NCBI GenBank assembly: GCA_039545295.1
Contig: BCIK01000025.1
Coordinates: 62,391 to 126,390 of the forward strand
Direction of reading: 5' to 3'
DNA: 64,000 nt
From: Udeniomyces pyricola
Lineage: Eukaryota; Basidiomycota; Tremellomycetes; Cystofilobasidiales; Mrakiaceae
Both the position numbers and the translations under genes were made by a program. The notes under the pieces are model-generated. The model did no database searches, was not told where the DNA came from, and worked only from the letters and a program-made list of their open reading frames with translations. Below are positions 9,065-20,900 of this stretch, in pieces. Every line of letters begins with the position of its first letter. The stretch's first letter is position 1.

Positions 9065-12000
9065 ATGTCCTCCTCTTCGTCTTCCTCGGCTAGTCACCGC
9101 TCGCCCCGGCACCTCTCACTCAAGTCCATGGCCCTCGCTGCCGCCGCCGTCGCATCCACTACCCTTGTCTCCTCCGCCTCGGCCGCCTCGAAAGCCAACA
9201 CGTTTGCGATTGTTGGTAATTCGGGTGTCAGCGCTCAACAGGTGTGTTTTTTTTTTTCCTTTCCGTTTTATTCTATTTTATAATCTCCTCCTTGTCATCA
9301 CACATACGACGGCGGATGGATAAGCGAGAGCAGGCAGTCGAGAGCAAGCAAGGGCAAGGAACAACCGGAGCCATCGGACATTCCGGCGTCCTTTCTGTAT
9401 GGAAAGGGGGCGGAGGCGAGTTGTTCGCCCCCCTGCCTCTTGCAACCTTGGTTTTGCATGCGTTGTCTGCGTTACTTTGCCCACGAGGCATCTTGGCTAT
9501 GATATGATAGATCAGCCTTGATATGCATAGGGTCATGTCCCCTTTCCTTGTGGCCAGATGAGCGGCACGAAGGGGACCAATCCGCGGCGATCGAATCGGG
9601 GTGACTGCCCCCTTCCTCCTCACATGATGAGCTTCGGCTTGTTTTGGGGTCGGACCCACGTCTCCCTTGCTTCGTCTGCTGTCTTGCACATCCGCTTGGC
9701 CTCTGGTTTCGATGTCTGCACAAACGTGTTGTCATCTTTTCTCCCATCGCATAACGCATCTTGCACATCAAAGAGCGCACTCGAGAGCGAGATACTGATT
9801 GTTTCTCTTGCGCCCCCTCCTTCCCCGCTCTCTGTCGGCATCCCTCCACTTCCTTCGACACGACGGATTCAATCTTTGGCCTACTTTGCTCTGTCCGGTC
9901 GTCATCATCACCATCCTCGCTCACCTTTCGTTACACCCCGCCGCCGTGGCTTGATGTGCTCCATCGTATTCACCATTCTAGCTCTTCCTCGGTGCTCCTA
10001 ACAAGGTCTACAGTGCGTCACGCGTTTCTTCACTCCTCTTCGACCGGGTTCTTGCACCTTCTGACCATGCTGCGTCGTCAACCCCCTTCCCACTTTTTCT
10101 TGCCCTTTTGCTGCCCACTGCCTTCTCTTTATTGCAGTTGTTGACAAGACGGAAAACAACCCTATGCGAGTCAACGGTGCTTCTGGCGAGCATGGTCAGT
10201 GCCCAGTTGCCCCGTGCTTCGGTCTTAATTGCAGCATGCTGTGCCACGTTGGCTTGTTCGCTCATCTCTAATTGCTTCCACTCGTGTCATCGTGTAACGT
10301 TGCCTCTCATAGCTGCTTGGGGGTCTGAATACACACTTGACACCAACCAGGCCCGTGCTATGGACATTGTCTCCAATTCATTCTGGTGAGTGTGCAAGCT
10401 CCGGTTTCTTTGTTTCGATCTTCCTCACCTTCTAGGGCGCGTCTCTCAGACAGCGGTGGCTAAACTCAACTTTCCGTTCCTCTGTCTTCCCTTTCCCTTT
10501 CTTTATCGACGACAGTGCGGGTGGCACTGTCCTTGGAAACGGTACTTGGCTCAACATCGGTGGTAACCAAGGTATCACCTGGGGTGGTCTGACCGCCACG
10601 AGTCAGACTGGTGGTGCGCCGTACGACGACTACGATGGAGGCAAGGCCATCAGGCAAGTCTTCATATGATTGCTTGCGTTCTCTCGCTCCTATCTCAAGC
10701 TGATTACTTACTTTGATTGTTCGCCTTGCTCTTCTTGCTGTACCCTATAGGTTGCTTCAGCCGTGCAACGACAACGACGACTGCCAATGGCTCGATGATC
10801 CTGCTCTTTACATGACTACCCGGCGATGGTATCCGACACTTGAAACGCTCGAGGATGGTTCGGCAATCATCATCGGTGGCTGCGAGTGGGGAGGTTACGT
10901 CAACTCGGAAAACGAGGTGCGCCAATGCCTGTTGTCGTTTCTCTTGAGTTTCTCTGTTGCAATACTCGTTTAACTCATTCCAACGGCTTTTCCTTCACTT
11001 TTTGTTTTTGCTTCTAATATGTAACAGAACAACCCGACCTATGAGTTCTTCCCTCCAAAAGGAACTGGTGCCCCCATTACCCTCAACATCCTCCTCAAAT
11101 CGCTGCCTGCCAATCTGTTTTCCCTGACGTGGCTCCTGCCGTCGGGTAACCTGTTCATTCAGACGAACTGGAACACTGAAATTCTTGACTACAAAAACAA
11201 CGTCGAATACTCTCTTGACGACATCCCCGGCGCCGTTCGAACCTACCCAGCTTCGGGCGCCAATGCCATGCTGCCTGTGCGTTTTCACCCGCCTTGTGAC
11301 TTGAAGCGTGTGATTGAAGCTGTTCACACGCGTCTGGACTGACACTTTCTCTACTCCTTTTCCTTTTCATTTTTTACCTACCCTCGTAGCTTACTCCTGC
11401 TAACAACTGGACCGCCACTATCCTGTTCTGTGGAGGAACCGATCTCCGAGCTGACCAGTGGACGACAACTTGGAACATTGCTGCGTGCGTCTCCGTTCCT
11501 TGCTCTCCATTCTTGCACATTGAGACTGACATTGTCTGGCCATCCTCAATTACTCTTCTGAGTAGCTACCCCGCAGACAAGTCATGTGTTAAGATGACTC
11601 CTGATGTTTCCGTTGAGTGGGAGTCCGAGGATGACTTGGACACCGGTCGAACCATGGGACAGTTTATCATCGTACGTTGTACATTGTGTCTCTGACTCCA
11701 AACGTCTTTGTCATGCTTACTAATAATTGTTCCTCTATCAGCTTCCTGATGGTCGGCTTTGGATGGGTAACGGTGCTGCTCTTGGAACTGCCGGTTACGG
11801 AAACGACACTTGTTTGTCCATCTTTTCCCAGCTTCCAGCGTCGTTGCTTCATCTCGGTTTCAAGAGATTAACACCTTTGCCTCTTCCCTGTGCGCTTTGA
11901 CCGTTTCTTTAGGGGCTGTTGGACGATCCTATGCCGATCAACCGCTTCATCAGTCGTGGTACTTTGACCCCAAGCAGCCGTCTGGATCGAAGTGGTCCAA

Positions 12001-12946
12001 GGCTGGAGTCTCGACTGTCGACCGACTTTACCACTCGACTGCCACCCTTCTTCCCGACGGCTCGGTCCTTGTCTCAGGCTCCAACCCCAATCCGGATTAC
12101 GTTGACAAGACGATTGACCCCACCATCACTTACGTCACCCAGTACCAAGTCGAGCACGTGCGTTACTTTTCCCGCAAATCTCACATGCTTCATTCAATTA
12201 CGAGGACTGGCAGCCATGCTGACTTTCCATTCTGCCTCTTTTTTTGTGCCTGTCTCAGTTTTACCCTGACTACTACGACGAGTCCCGACCCGAGCCGGTC
12301 GGTCTTCCATCCAACATGTCGTACGGTGGTGACTACTTCAACGTTACGCTTCCGGCTTCTCAATTCTCGTCGGATCTTTCGATGGTCAACCAGACGACGT
12401 TCGTTGTTTCGCGAACTGGATTCTCGACTCACGCTTTCAACAGTACGTTCAACACCTGAATTTTTTAATTGGCGTACGTCTTACTATCTACTCGTGCTAA
12501 CGTTTTGTTGTTGCCTGGGTCTTCCTTTCCGCACCGCAGTGGGTATGCGACATCTTGAGCTTTCATCGACTTCGTCAATCGCTTCCGACGGAACTGTCAC
12601 TTTCCACATTGCTCAAATGCCCCCTAATCCAGCCACTTTCCAACCAGGACCCGCTCTCCTCTTCTGTGTTGTCAACGGCGTTCCCTCACAGGGCCAGTGG
12701 ATCATGGTCGGATCGGGTATGGGCACGCAGCCACTAAGCGCGGTATCGTCGCTGCCTCCTTACTTTATTGCATCAAACTTGATCGCCGATTCTTCGTCGT
12801 CCACCAGCAAGGCGTCCTCCAGTCAGGAGACCAGCTCCAGCTCCAGCTCGAGCACCAGTGCCGGACTCAAGACCGCCGCCACACTCGGCGGTCTTGGTCT
12901 AGTCGGCGTGCTAGGAGCCTCGACTGTCGCTACTCTCTTCGTTTGA
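9065..12946 (+). CDS. Glyoxal-oxidase-like copper radical oxidase, secreted
   Basis: An extracellular copper radical oxidase related to galactose oxidase and fungal glyoxal oxidase. The family oxidises aldehydes or alcohols to make H2O2. It is 665 aa in 13 exons: 9065-9241, 9982-10012, 10138-10194, 10313-10385, 10516-10653, 10751-10916, 11028-11276, 11390-11484, 11566-11671, 11742-11811, 11913-12157, 12259-12442, 12540-12946; phases agree. The N-terminus has a basic/Ser stretch then a hydrophobic signal segment (residues about 22-42). Expected copper and cofactor residues are present: Cys113 (NSFCAGG) and Tyr186 (RRWYPT) for the thioether, Tyr427-His428 (DRLYHS) and His527 (FSTHAF). The Cys113 codon is split by an intron. 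The C-terminus is Ser-rich and ends in a hydrophobic segment, suggesting a GPI or membrane anchor. Intron 1 is 740 nt, much longer than the rest, and intron 5 uses a GC donor. The exact substrate cannot be told from sequence. Confidence 0.92.
9242..9981 (+). other. Long first intron of the glyoxal oxidase gene
   Basis: A 740-nt intron between GTGTGT and TTCTAG, about ten times the size of its neighbours. It starts with a T run and is otherwise of mixed composition. It falls right after the signal-peptide exon. I see no conserved gene in it. Confidence 0.75.
10654..10750 (+). other. GC-AG intron in the glyoxal oxidase gene
   Basis: The exon ends ...ATC AG and the intron begins GCAAGT, the standard GC-type donor; it ends CCTATAG. 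This is the only junction giving the family-typical GGKAIRLLQPC in frame (phase 2). The nearby GTCTTC would put the next exon out of frame. Confidence 0.8.
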
Positions 12947-14060
12947 AGGACGACGGGTGCTTGGGATGATTCCGATTTTTTCCCCTTCTTGTTACTTGCC
13001 TTGCCCATCTGTTTCCTTTGTCTCTAGAGATTCCCCACATCGTACTCTCCCTTTTTCTCACTCTTCTGTGCGGTCACTCCGCGTAATTCTGTTACATCTA
13101 CATTTTCTCTTCACCGGTTGTCTCCGTTAAGGCTCTTCGAACGTCTACTGTTCTGTTCTACTTCTCTTTTCTTTTTCATTTCTTTCTCAATCCGCACTGC
13201 ATCGAACCCGACTACGCCATCCAAAACTTTTTCTTTTTTATAACCTAGTCCATCCACCCTCTTCACTTCGCTTAGTTCCCAAGCCATCACTCTCCCTTGT
13301 CCTTTCTTGTTGATTTGGGGCGTATGCTGGACAGACGGACTTTCCACAACTCAAACAACTCGAACTTCTATCTCTTGCTCTCCAACCCTCATTATCGGGA
13401 CCCAACCTCCTTCCTCACTCTTTACGCATCTCATTCTCCCCCTTTGGTCGGTGTCTTCGGACTTGACGCTATCACGACCGCCCTTTTTCTTTGACGTTTA
13501 GCTTGCTTCTCTTTCTACTTCTTGACCGTTTCTATTTCCTCGCCCATCTTTCCACTATGGATTCCCTGCATCGATGGATGCTGTGCCGCTTATGCATTCT
13601 CCGCCCTCGTTTCTGACATGTCTGTTTCCAACTCTTTGAGTGCAATAGCGCCCCGTGCTCCTTGCAATGGTGTTGTTGTCGGATGTCGAGCGAGCGTGAG
13701 TGAATTAAGCCATGAGCTTGAAGACCGTACCATAAGCTAGTGGCCAGCTGGGTGTAATTTGTTGTTGAAATGTTCTGTTTGTGTTGTGTGTATATACATA
13801 CATATATATCTATGTATCTACATGCATGTATATACATGCATGTCTCTACATCTACATCTACATCTACATGGATATATATATAAAAACACGCAGTCGTCTC
13901 ATAGATACAATCCCGCCTCCACCTTGGAATCAACCATGTGTAAGCTGGAATGAACGCCCGATCGGGGAAGCCAGCAATTCACATCCACCCAGCCACCATC
14001 CGTTTCCATCCTCATCCCATCACTTTCATCACCGTACCCCATCCACTCACATCATCAACC
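12947..14060. other. Intergenic spacer, pyrimidine-rich with AT repeats
   Basis: This 1.1-kb spacer lies between two co-directional genes. The first part (about 12960-13560) is T/C-rich, compatible with a 3' untranslated region. Positions 13787-13880 are low-complexity TATATACATA and (ACATCT)n sequence. The last 100 bases are CA/TC-rich leader before the ATG at 14061. Open frames inside are short and low-complexity; none is supported as a gene. Confidence 0.6.
13787..13880. repeat. TATATACATA / ACATCT microsatellite
   Basis: Degenerate alternating TA/CATG and four ACATCT-like units. The sequence contains TGTATATA at 13789-13796 and 13827-13834. Confidence 0.9.
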
Positions 14061-15188
14061 ATGCCTGCTCCACCTTCCATCCCTTTCCCTTCCACCACGC
14101 CGACCCACCCTCTCCTCATTCTCTCCTATCCCTTGCTTGCTGAAACGTTCCCCCCCGAGACGGCCGCCCAGAGGACCGAATCCGATCGGCTGTTCGAAGC
14201 TTGCACCACCCTCGGTTTCTTTTACCTCGATCAGACTGGCCTCGAGTTCGGTCAGCTTGGTGATGTGGGCGAGCGCATGTTTGAAGAGCTCAAAGAGGAA
14301 GACAAGGCGCTTTGGGACGTGGGCGTATCGGGGAACTCGTTCGGTGTACGTAGTAGTGATCGTGTTGATACTGGCCCATGCTGATTCACATACGTCTAAC
14401 TTGACCTGGGTTTCGCTCGCTCGGGGAGAATTCAAACGTTGAACGATGACTGACTGGGACTGTATGCGGTGTGTGTGATGTTTAGTACAAGAGGATCGGA
14501 CATGACAAGTAGGTGCCAGCTGGATGATGGATGACTCCACAAGATCATCTCATCGTCGTCATCATCATCACCTTCGGATCTGACCGTCGATCAGCCGCCT
14601 CAGCTCACCTACCCTGCCACTTCGTTATTCCTCTTTGGGTCGATTGACTTCCTTCGTCGTCGATCCGTATTGAAAGTGTCAACGAGAATGGTGATGTCGA
14701 CACAAACGAACAAGTACGGACCCAATTCTTGTCCATCGCACATTGGACAAAGGGTACTCCTTCCCGTCCATCACCTATACATCCACTCGATTGACTGACA
14801 CGTCGCGTTTCATCGTCGCCCTTTGTGATGTCCCCTCTTTTTCCAAACCATTTTCATGCTTCTCATCACACTTTTCCTGCTCACCACAAACTCAACTAAA
14901 ACAAAAAGTTCAATATCAGTCGAGACGATCTCGTATCTTACCCTCTCAAGACTCATATGGAGTACCCCCGACAGGTCATCGAGTCCATCGACGCCCTTCG
15001 GGCGTTCACCGATAAGGCTAGAGAAGTCTCATTGTATGTCTTGTGGATTTATTTGTCCTTTGGTTTACATCCATCTTGCTCCTGCGCAGATACTTTTTTT
15101 TTTCTTCTTGTAATCTGTTTTTACATTCTGGGACCTTGTGAAGCGTTTGAATGAGACGGTTCTCACGTACACTTTGCCATCGCCTTTT

Positions 15189-15226
<38 letters not shown>

Positions 15227-17221
15227 TGTTTTTGATTTGCGTTCTTGCTCTTGACGCATCTCAGGACAATCCTCAAACATCTCGAACGTCATCTTGAGCT
15301 CGCCCCGGGAACTCTCCAAGATTTACATCGCGAAGGCCCTGGGTTCACCTCCCCGACGAAAGCGAGGGTCATTCGGAACCCCCCGCAAGAGAAGAGTACG
15401 ACGTTGGCGCTTGGCGTGGGTTTTATTTTATCCAAATTCTTCTTGTTTCTGGTTTCGTTTGGTCTGATTTTGGTTCTGGGCGTTGGTTTCCTTTGCAATC
15501 GGGAGTTACTCGTCAATGGTTTGACTGACCTGTCCATATCGTGTTTTTTTTTTTGTCATGTACTTTTCTTGTCTTGTCTTTTCCTTTCATGTCCTCTTCT
15601 TCTTTGTCGCCCCCCCCCCCCTCCTCCCCCCACCACCTTTACCCCTTTCCCTCTGTTGCTTTACGCTTCTGATGGGACTCGTATGCTCATCTATGTCACT
15701 CTAGGCCCATACCGATTTCGGCACGCTCACGCTGTTAGATAACAACCTGACGGGGGGACTTCAAGTCCTTGCGCCTGGTAAGGACGAATGGGAATTCGTC
15801 AAGGTAAGAAAACCAAAAACATATGGTCATTTTCTCTTGGTCGAAGATTAGACCGTCGATTGTTGCTTGATCTGGTTCGACTAGGTAGAGCTATGAGGGA
15901 GGACTGGCGAACTGTTGTGAAGACGTCGCAAGGGGGGGGGGGGGGGGGGGGNNNNNNNNNNNNNNNNNNNNNNNNNNNNNNNNNNNNNNNNNNNNNNNNN
16001 NNNNNNNNNNNNNNNNNNNNNNNNNNNNNNNNNNNNNNNNNNNNNNNNNNNNNNNNNNNNNNNNNNNNNNNNNNNNNNNNNNNNNNNNNNNNNNNNNNNN
16101 NNNNNNNNNNNNNNNNNNNNNNNNNNNNNNNNNNNNNNNNNNNNNNNNNNNNNNNNNNNGAGGGGGGGTAATACAATCAAGCTGATGGTGGATGTGGGTT
16201 GAACGTGTACTTGACTGAATATTTGTGAACGATTCTTGTGTGTTTTTCTTTCTCTCTTTCTCTTTTGTTTTGGTTGCCCTCTTTCGCCCCCCCCCCCTTG
16301 TCCTCTTTCCTTTTCCTATTCCTTGACTTCGACAACGCAGCCTATCGCCGGTCACACCATTGTCAACCTCGCCGACGCCTTGTCCCTCCTCTCCGGCGGG
16401 ATCCTGCGGTCGAATCTCCACCGAGTCCTTCCCCCTCCAGGCGCTCAACGTGCTTGCACACGCTGGTCAAGCATCTGGTTCTTTGTCCCAGAGTATGATA
16501 CGGTGCTCTCGCCGCTCGTCGAGGAGAGTGCGTTGGTGAAAAAGGCGGTAGAAGCGAGGGAACAAGGGAAAGTCGTTCCGGGTGAAGGATCAACGTGAGT
16601 GTTTTCCTCCCAGTCTTCACATCTTCTTCATGTTCTTTTTTTTTTTTTTTTTTTTTTTTCTCTCGNTTTTTNTTTNTNTTNTCTTTCCCCTAAAGTGTGT
16701 GGATTCTAAACTTTCTTGTCAAAGAAATCCGCGACCTGACGTCTTCTCCTGCTCCCCCTTCTCTTCTTCTTCATTTGTCTCATCCTTCTTCCCTCTCTCA
16801 ACCCCATCGGATTTCCTACCTGTTCTCTTTCACGCTCATGGATCCCATTCCTTCTCTCTCCCCTCTCCTCCCTTAAAAACACACACACATACCACTCCAT
16901 GAAAATTCCCTCCCTCTCTTCTCCCTCTCTCTCTCCTTCTCGTTCTTTTTTCTTCGATGCAGCTGCCGACAATGGTTTCATCGTCGCGTCTTTGGCGTCC
17001 GGGCCGGTAATCGAACGGGTCCCCAAAGCTGGCTCGGCTCGCGTGGGACCGAGTACGTCGTCGTCGAGGGTTTGTCGGCCAAGGCGGCCGCCGCTGGCGC
17101 TGCAGGTACGACGACGACGACGACGACGACGATCCCTCGACACGGTAGTGACGTCGAGTTGTTGAGAGCTGAAGGAGAACAGAGTAGGTCACAAGAAGGT
17201 CGAGGACCGGTTAGGGTTTAG
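14061..17221 (+). CDS. 2-oxoglutarate/Fe(II)-dependent oxygenase family protein
   Basis: A cytosolic-type oxidoreductase of the isopenicillin-N-synthase-like fold, 410 aa. Exons: 14061-14345, 14486-14508, 14677-14713, 14909-15033, 15265-15415, 15705-15803, 16341-16594, 16963-17221; phases agree. The N-terminal DIOX_N-like region includes ESDRLFEACTTLGFFYLDQ. Iron ligands are His209 and Asp211 (AHTDFGTLTLL) and His267 (RSNLHRVLPP); the 2-oxoglutarate Arg is Arg281 in R-W-S. The gap at 15952-16159 lies inside intron 6, so it does not remove coding sequence under this model. Introns 2 and 3 end in AAG, an uncommon acceptor, but their use gives the family-like FNISRDDLVSYP. The C-terminus has eight Thr codons in a row (ACG repeat near 17108) and a hydrophilic tail. 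There is no signal peptide. The substrate is unknown: such fungal proteins range from ethylene-forming-like enzymes to secondary-metabolism oxygenases. Confidence 0.82.
15190..15222. repeat. (CT)n microsatellite in intron 4
   Basis: A near-perfect CT dinucleotide tract inside an intron of the 2OG-oxygenase-family gene. Confidence 0.9.
15952..16159. other. Assembly gap (208 N) next to a poly-G run
   Basis: 208 Ns, preceded by a run of about 20 G (15932-15951) and followed by GAGGGGGGG. The gap sits in the intron between coding exons 15705-15803 and 16341-16594. The true length is unknown. Single Ns also occur in a poly-T tract near 16666-16681. Confidence 0.98.
17108..17131 (+). repeat. (ACG)8 coding repeat, poly-Thr
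   Basis: Eight ACG codons near the C-terminus of the 2OG-oxygenase-family protein, encoding polythreonine. The unit is the same class of triplet as the (GAC)8 at 7967. Confidence 0.9.
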
Positions 17222-17923
17222 GATTTTTTTCTCTTTTTTTTTTTTTTTTTTCTTCCTTTATCTTTTTCAGGTCGGTGGCTTTTGAGAGAACTTGTCGAGC
17301 GTGCTGCTGACAGGTTGGGCTGTCATGCTTGTGTCAAAAGACGAAGGGATATTGGTCTTCCAGGCCAATCCTATTTGAGGAAGATAAGAATAAAGTAAAA
17401 TAAATAAAAGGATCGAGGGGGGAAAGCTGGCTTGTTAGGAGATCGTGAATCTATGTTATATTGTATCTGTTCCCCCTCTCTATCTTTCTTTTTTTTTTTG
17501 TGCTGCGATCGATAAATCAGGAAAGTAATTTCTTGCGGTTTAAGGGGAGGGGAATGGGTGTTCGAATGGACCGAGAGTCGCGTTGTTTGGACTACATATT
17601 CATCACAGCGTGAGCTGATATTAGCTACTCTCATGACATGAATGATAGCGACATACCAGCTTGTGAGAACCGGTCGATCGAGAGCACAATTTTGCACGTC
17701 ACATACGTCAGAGCGAGATGGAGAGGAAGCATCGGCATCGTATCACAGGATGCTAAACAGAAAAAGTAGACGTATATAACGAAGAAGAAGAAGAAGGAGA
17801 AGAGAAGCAGCCTGGAGAAGAAAGACGAGGAATTACACACTAGCGCAAGCGAAAGTAAAGAAAGGAACACGAAAAAAAGAAGACCAAACGAACAAACAAC
17901 AAACGACAGATCGACTCGAAGAA
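17222..17923. other. Convergent 3' spacer
   Basis: This 700-bp spacer lies between the converging ends of the 2OG-oxygenase-family gene and the dynein heavy chain. It is T-rich with runs near 17240 and 17490, and (GAA)n near 17781-17800. Short frames here are low-complexity, so I treat the region as the two 3' untranslated regions and terminators. Confidence 0.6.
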
Positions 17924-20900
17924 CTAAACGACGAGAGCCGCTCCTGCCGGAATGAAACCGGAACCATCGTAAGCAAAAGAAGGCGAGGCCAAGATGACGT
18001 CTCGATCGACGGTCGTGTAGACAGGCAGCATGAGCTCGGTCGGGTCTGGTTTAGCTTGGACCCAGCTTATGAGGGCATGCTCGATGAACGTCGTGGTGTC
18101 CGACGGCATGAGTCGACCTTGCGAAGAGGTCGCTCCGTAAAGCGTGATGCCTAGAATAGAAAAACAGCCGGTCAACAATCTAGTCAGCCACATGCCAAGA
18201 TCGAAACAAGATACCTCGCAAGATCGAGCCAAAAGAAAAGCGAGGTGGTAAATGAAAGAAGGGGAGAACTCACCCTGCAAGGTAAAGCCATCTCGTTCGT
18301 GACCGTATTGCTGACCGTCCAAGTCAAGCCGGAGATGCAGCGTCTCGAGACTGACGCCTTGCTTTCTGGCGGCGTGTTGCTGAGTTGCCGAGAGGAAGCT
18401 CGAAGGGTTGAAGAAGAGCGAGAGTTTGATCGGAGCAAGGACGCCCTCCTTGGCGACGTGGTCCAGCTGAGCTAGGCGATCGGCAAAGGACGAAATGAAC
18501 GTCGTCGCAGAGGCAGTTGCTCTCGGAAGTTTGAAGCGCGCCCAAGAGGCCGGAATGAGATCTGAGGAGTCAAAGGCGCAAGCAATGCATGAGAATCGCC
18601 GTTGAGTGGAGCCGAGAAGCAACGCGACAGACGCCACTCACCCTTGGTGATCGAAGTGACGAGATCCCTAGTGACGTTGGTCGATTTTTCCGTTCCTGCG
18701 GCAACGCTGTCAAGGGCGTTGAGGTCTTGAATCACACGTTCAAGAAGTCTGAGAGGACGCCGATTAATTCACAACGATCAAGGATCAGCCTGTGCATCGG
18801 TCGCTGACGGTCAGGATGCGCTACTTTTGGACAAGATGAACGTACGATCGGGCTGTGTCAGCTTCCCTCGAATAGAATCGGAAAAGAGGGTCCTCGGGCG
18901 TGCCCTGAATCTTTCCGAACGAGGCCGAGAGCACTGCTCGTGCGGCTGCCACAAACTTGACGACAGTGGCGGTCCAAGCAGGTTGATCGGCGGCGGAACT
19001 GTCAACGAGATCCTCGTCCTCCATCAAGCGAAGGTTCTTGAGCAACGCGTAGGCTGCAAGGGAAAGAAGACATGTATGTTTAGTGAGCGACTGAAGCAAA
19101 CAAGGTGCACATTTCGTGTGTTTGTCACGCACCTCGAGCTTCCACAACGACGTGCTCGGCCGAATCGAGTAGACCAACGGTGGCAATCGGTAATAGCGTC
19201 GGCAAAGCGGATGCCCAATTGACGAATGATTCAAGCTTAGTTCCGTCATCAGGAGCGGCAAGACCATGCGCAATTTCGTGAGCATCAAACGCATCGGGCT
19301 TGAAGAGGGCATCGACAAAGGTCGAGAGAATTCGGGCATCGAACTAAGAGAACAAAGACGTTGGGCGTCAGAGCGCCGTCGATTTGCGAGCAGAATTCAC
19401 AAGCTATAGCAAAGGATAGCAAAGGACGCACCTCAGTTTCCGCCACTTTCGAAGCGTAGACACTTGTGATGAGGGTGTTAAGCGCCGACCATGGCAAGGT
19501 GCGGGGATCGACGTTGGAGCGGGTGCCAAACGGTTCGAGTAAGGTGTCGATAGCTCGGATGGACGAAACCAAGTCGCTGTCGTTGATTTCGTATGCCTGA
19601 CGTGAAGAGAACAGCGCAACCCAAGCAAGCTATCAGGACGTGACCACAGGATGTGGACTAGACTGGGATACGAAATTCACCTTGGAAAATCCAATGGGAA
19701 CGTATGACAACCTCTCTTGAAGGATGGCATGCAAGAGACAGGCGTTGAGGTAGACTAAGGCGCAAGTGATATGGACAAACATTCCGTTAAAAACGTTCCA
19801 GCCAAACTTATCGCCACCGTAGTGATTTCACAAAAGGAGATCAGCAAAGATAGTCTGACTCACGTCGATTCTTTTCCATTGGACCGACTATCGTCGATGG
19901 CAAGCTTCGAAGTCCGGAAAGCAAGTTCGCCCTGAGACCCTTGGACGGCTCGTGCATGAGAAGTCGAGAGCTGCGGAGGATCGAGGTAGGAATCTATTTG
20001 AAACACAAGAATGTCAACACGAGGGATATACGAACATCTCTGTATGCAGGCAAGGTAGGTTACACACCTTAGGGTTGGTCTCAAGAGTCAGGAAGATCCG
20101 GAACTGGCCATTTGGTCGGAGCGTTTGCAGCTTCTTATCGAGGGTCGACGCAAGCCAGTTCGTGCAAAGGTGGGTATTCTTCAACAGGAGCATCTGACCG
20201 GTTCTGGCTGCCTCCGCAAGAGCTTGTTCAGCCTGTCTAAGACCCTCGGCCGATCCCATAGCGACTGACGGGTTATAAAGGAGTAAAGCGTCAGCTGGGA
20301 GCAAGCATCGAGATCGTTGGTCCAGTCAAGCACCGGTGACTATCAATCTCACCAGAAATAAGTCGTCCTGAAGGCCCGACAAGGTTTTCGACCCGATACG
20401 ACGCATCATGACCGGGTACCGAGGCGAGGACGATTGGCGTCGAAGGTGCCGTTTGAGCCATGACGAGAGCGAGGTCGTCTTCAGGCTTGCCAAAGAGGGT
20501 CGAAATAAAGTTGTCGAGGGCAGCTTCGAGTTTATCTGGAGGGAGGGCAAGCAGGAGTTCCAACTCGGCTGCACCAGAGACCTCGATTGCAGCACCCTGG
20601 AATGAGAGTTGAGCGAGAAGCACGGCGAGGACAACCTTGTCGGCCGCGAGCAATGCCGATGCCGTTCGCCGGTAGACCGTGACGAAGAGATCCCGGTGAA
20701 TGACGGCCAATCGGTCCAAGGGTTCGACACCTTTCAGGTTCGGGTTTGCATCCGAAAGGACGTAGTCAAAGATCTCAAGGAATCGAGCGAGCGAAAAGGC
20801 GTAAAAGGGATTGATTTGGCCTAGCTGTTCGAGCACAAAGTAGACGGAACTGCACGACCGGGCGAGCGGAAGGTATTCTTGAGTCGTCTGCTCAACTTCG

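Noticed and set aside
8515..9093. Plus-strand frames of 148-192 codons just upstream of the glyoxal oxidase
   Set aside because: Pro/Ser/Leu-rich translations of a pyrimidine-rich promoter; the signal peptide and family match start at 9065.
9620..9800. Possible box C/D snoRNA in the long intron (ATGATGA near 9626, CTGA near 9794)
   Set aside because: The boxes are about 170 nt apart with no terminal stem seen, too loose to support a snoRNA.
13522..13740. Short plus-strand frame in the 12.9-14.0 kb spacer
   Set aside because: No domain, no splice support, ends beside a microsatellite; likely random.
17371..17870. Minus-strand open frames beyond the dynein stop, with hydrophobic Phe/Leu-rich translation
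   Set aside because: They arise from T-rich 3' flank DNA, have no recognisable domain and sit between converging gene ends.
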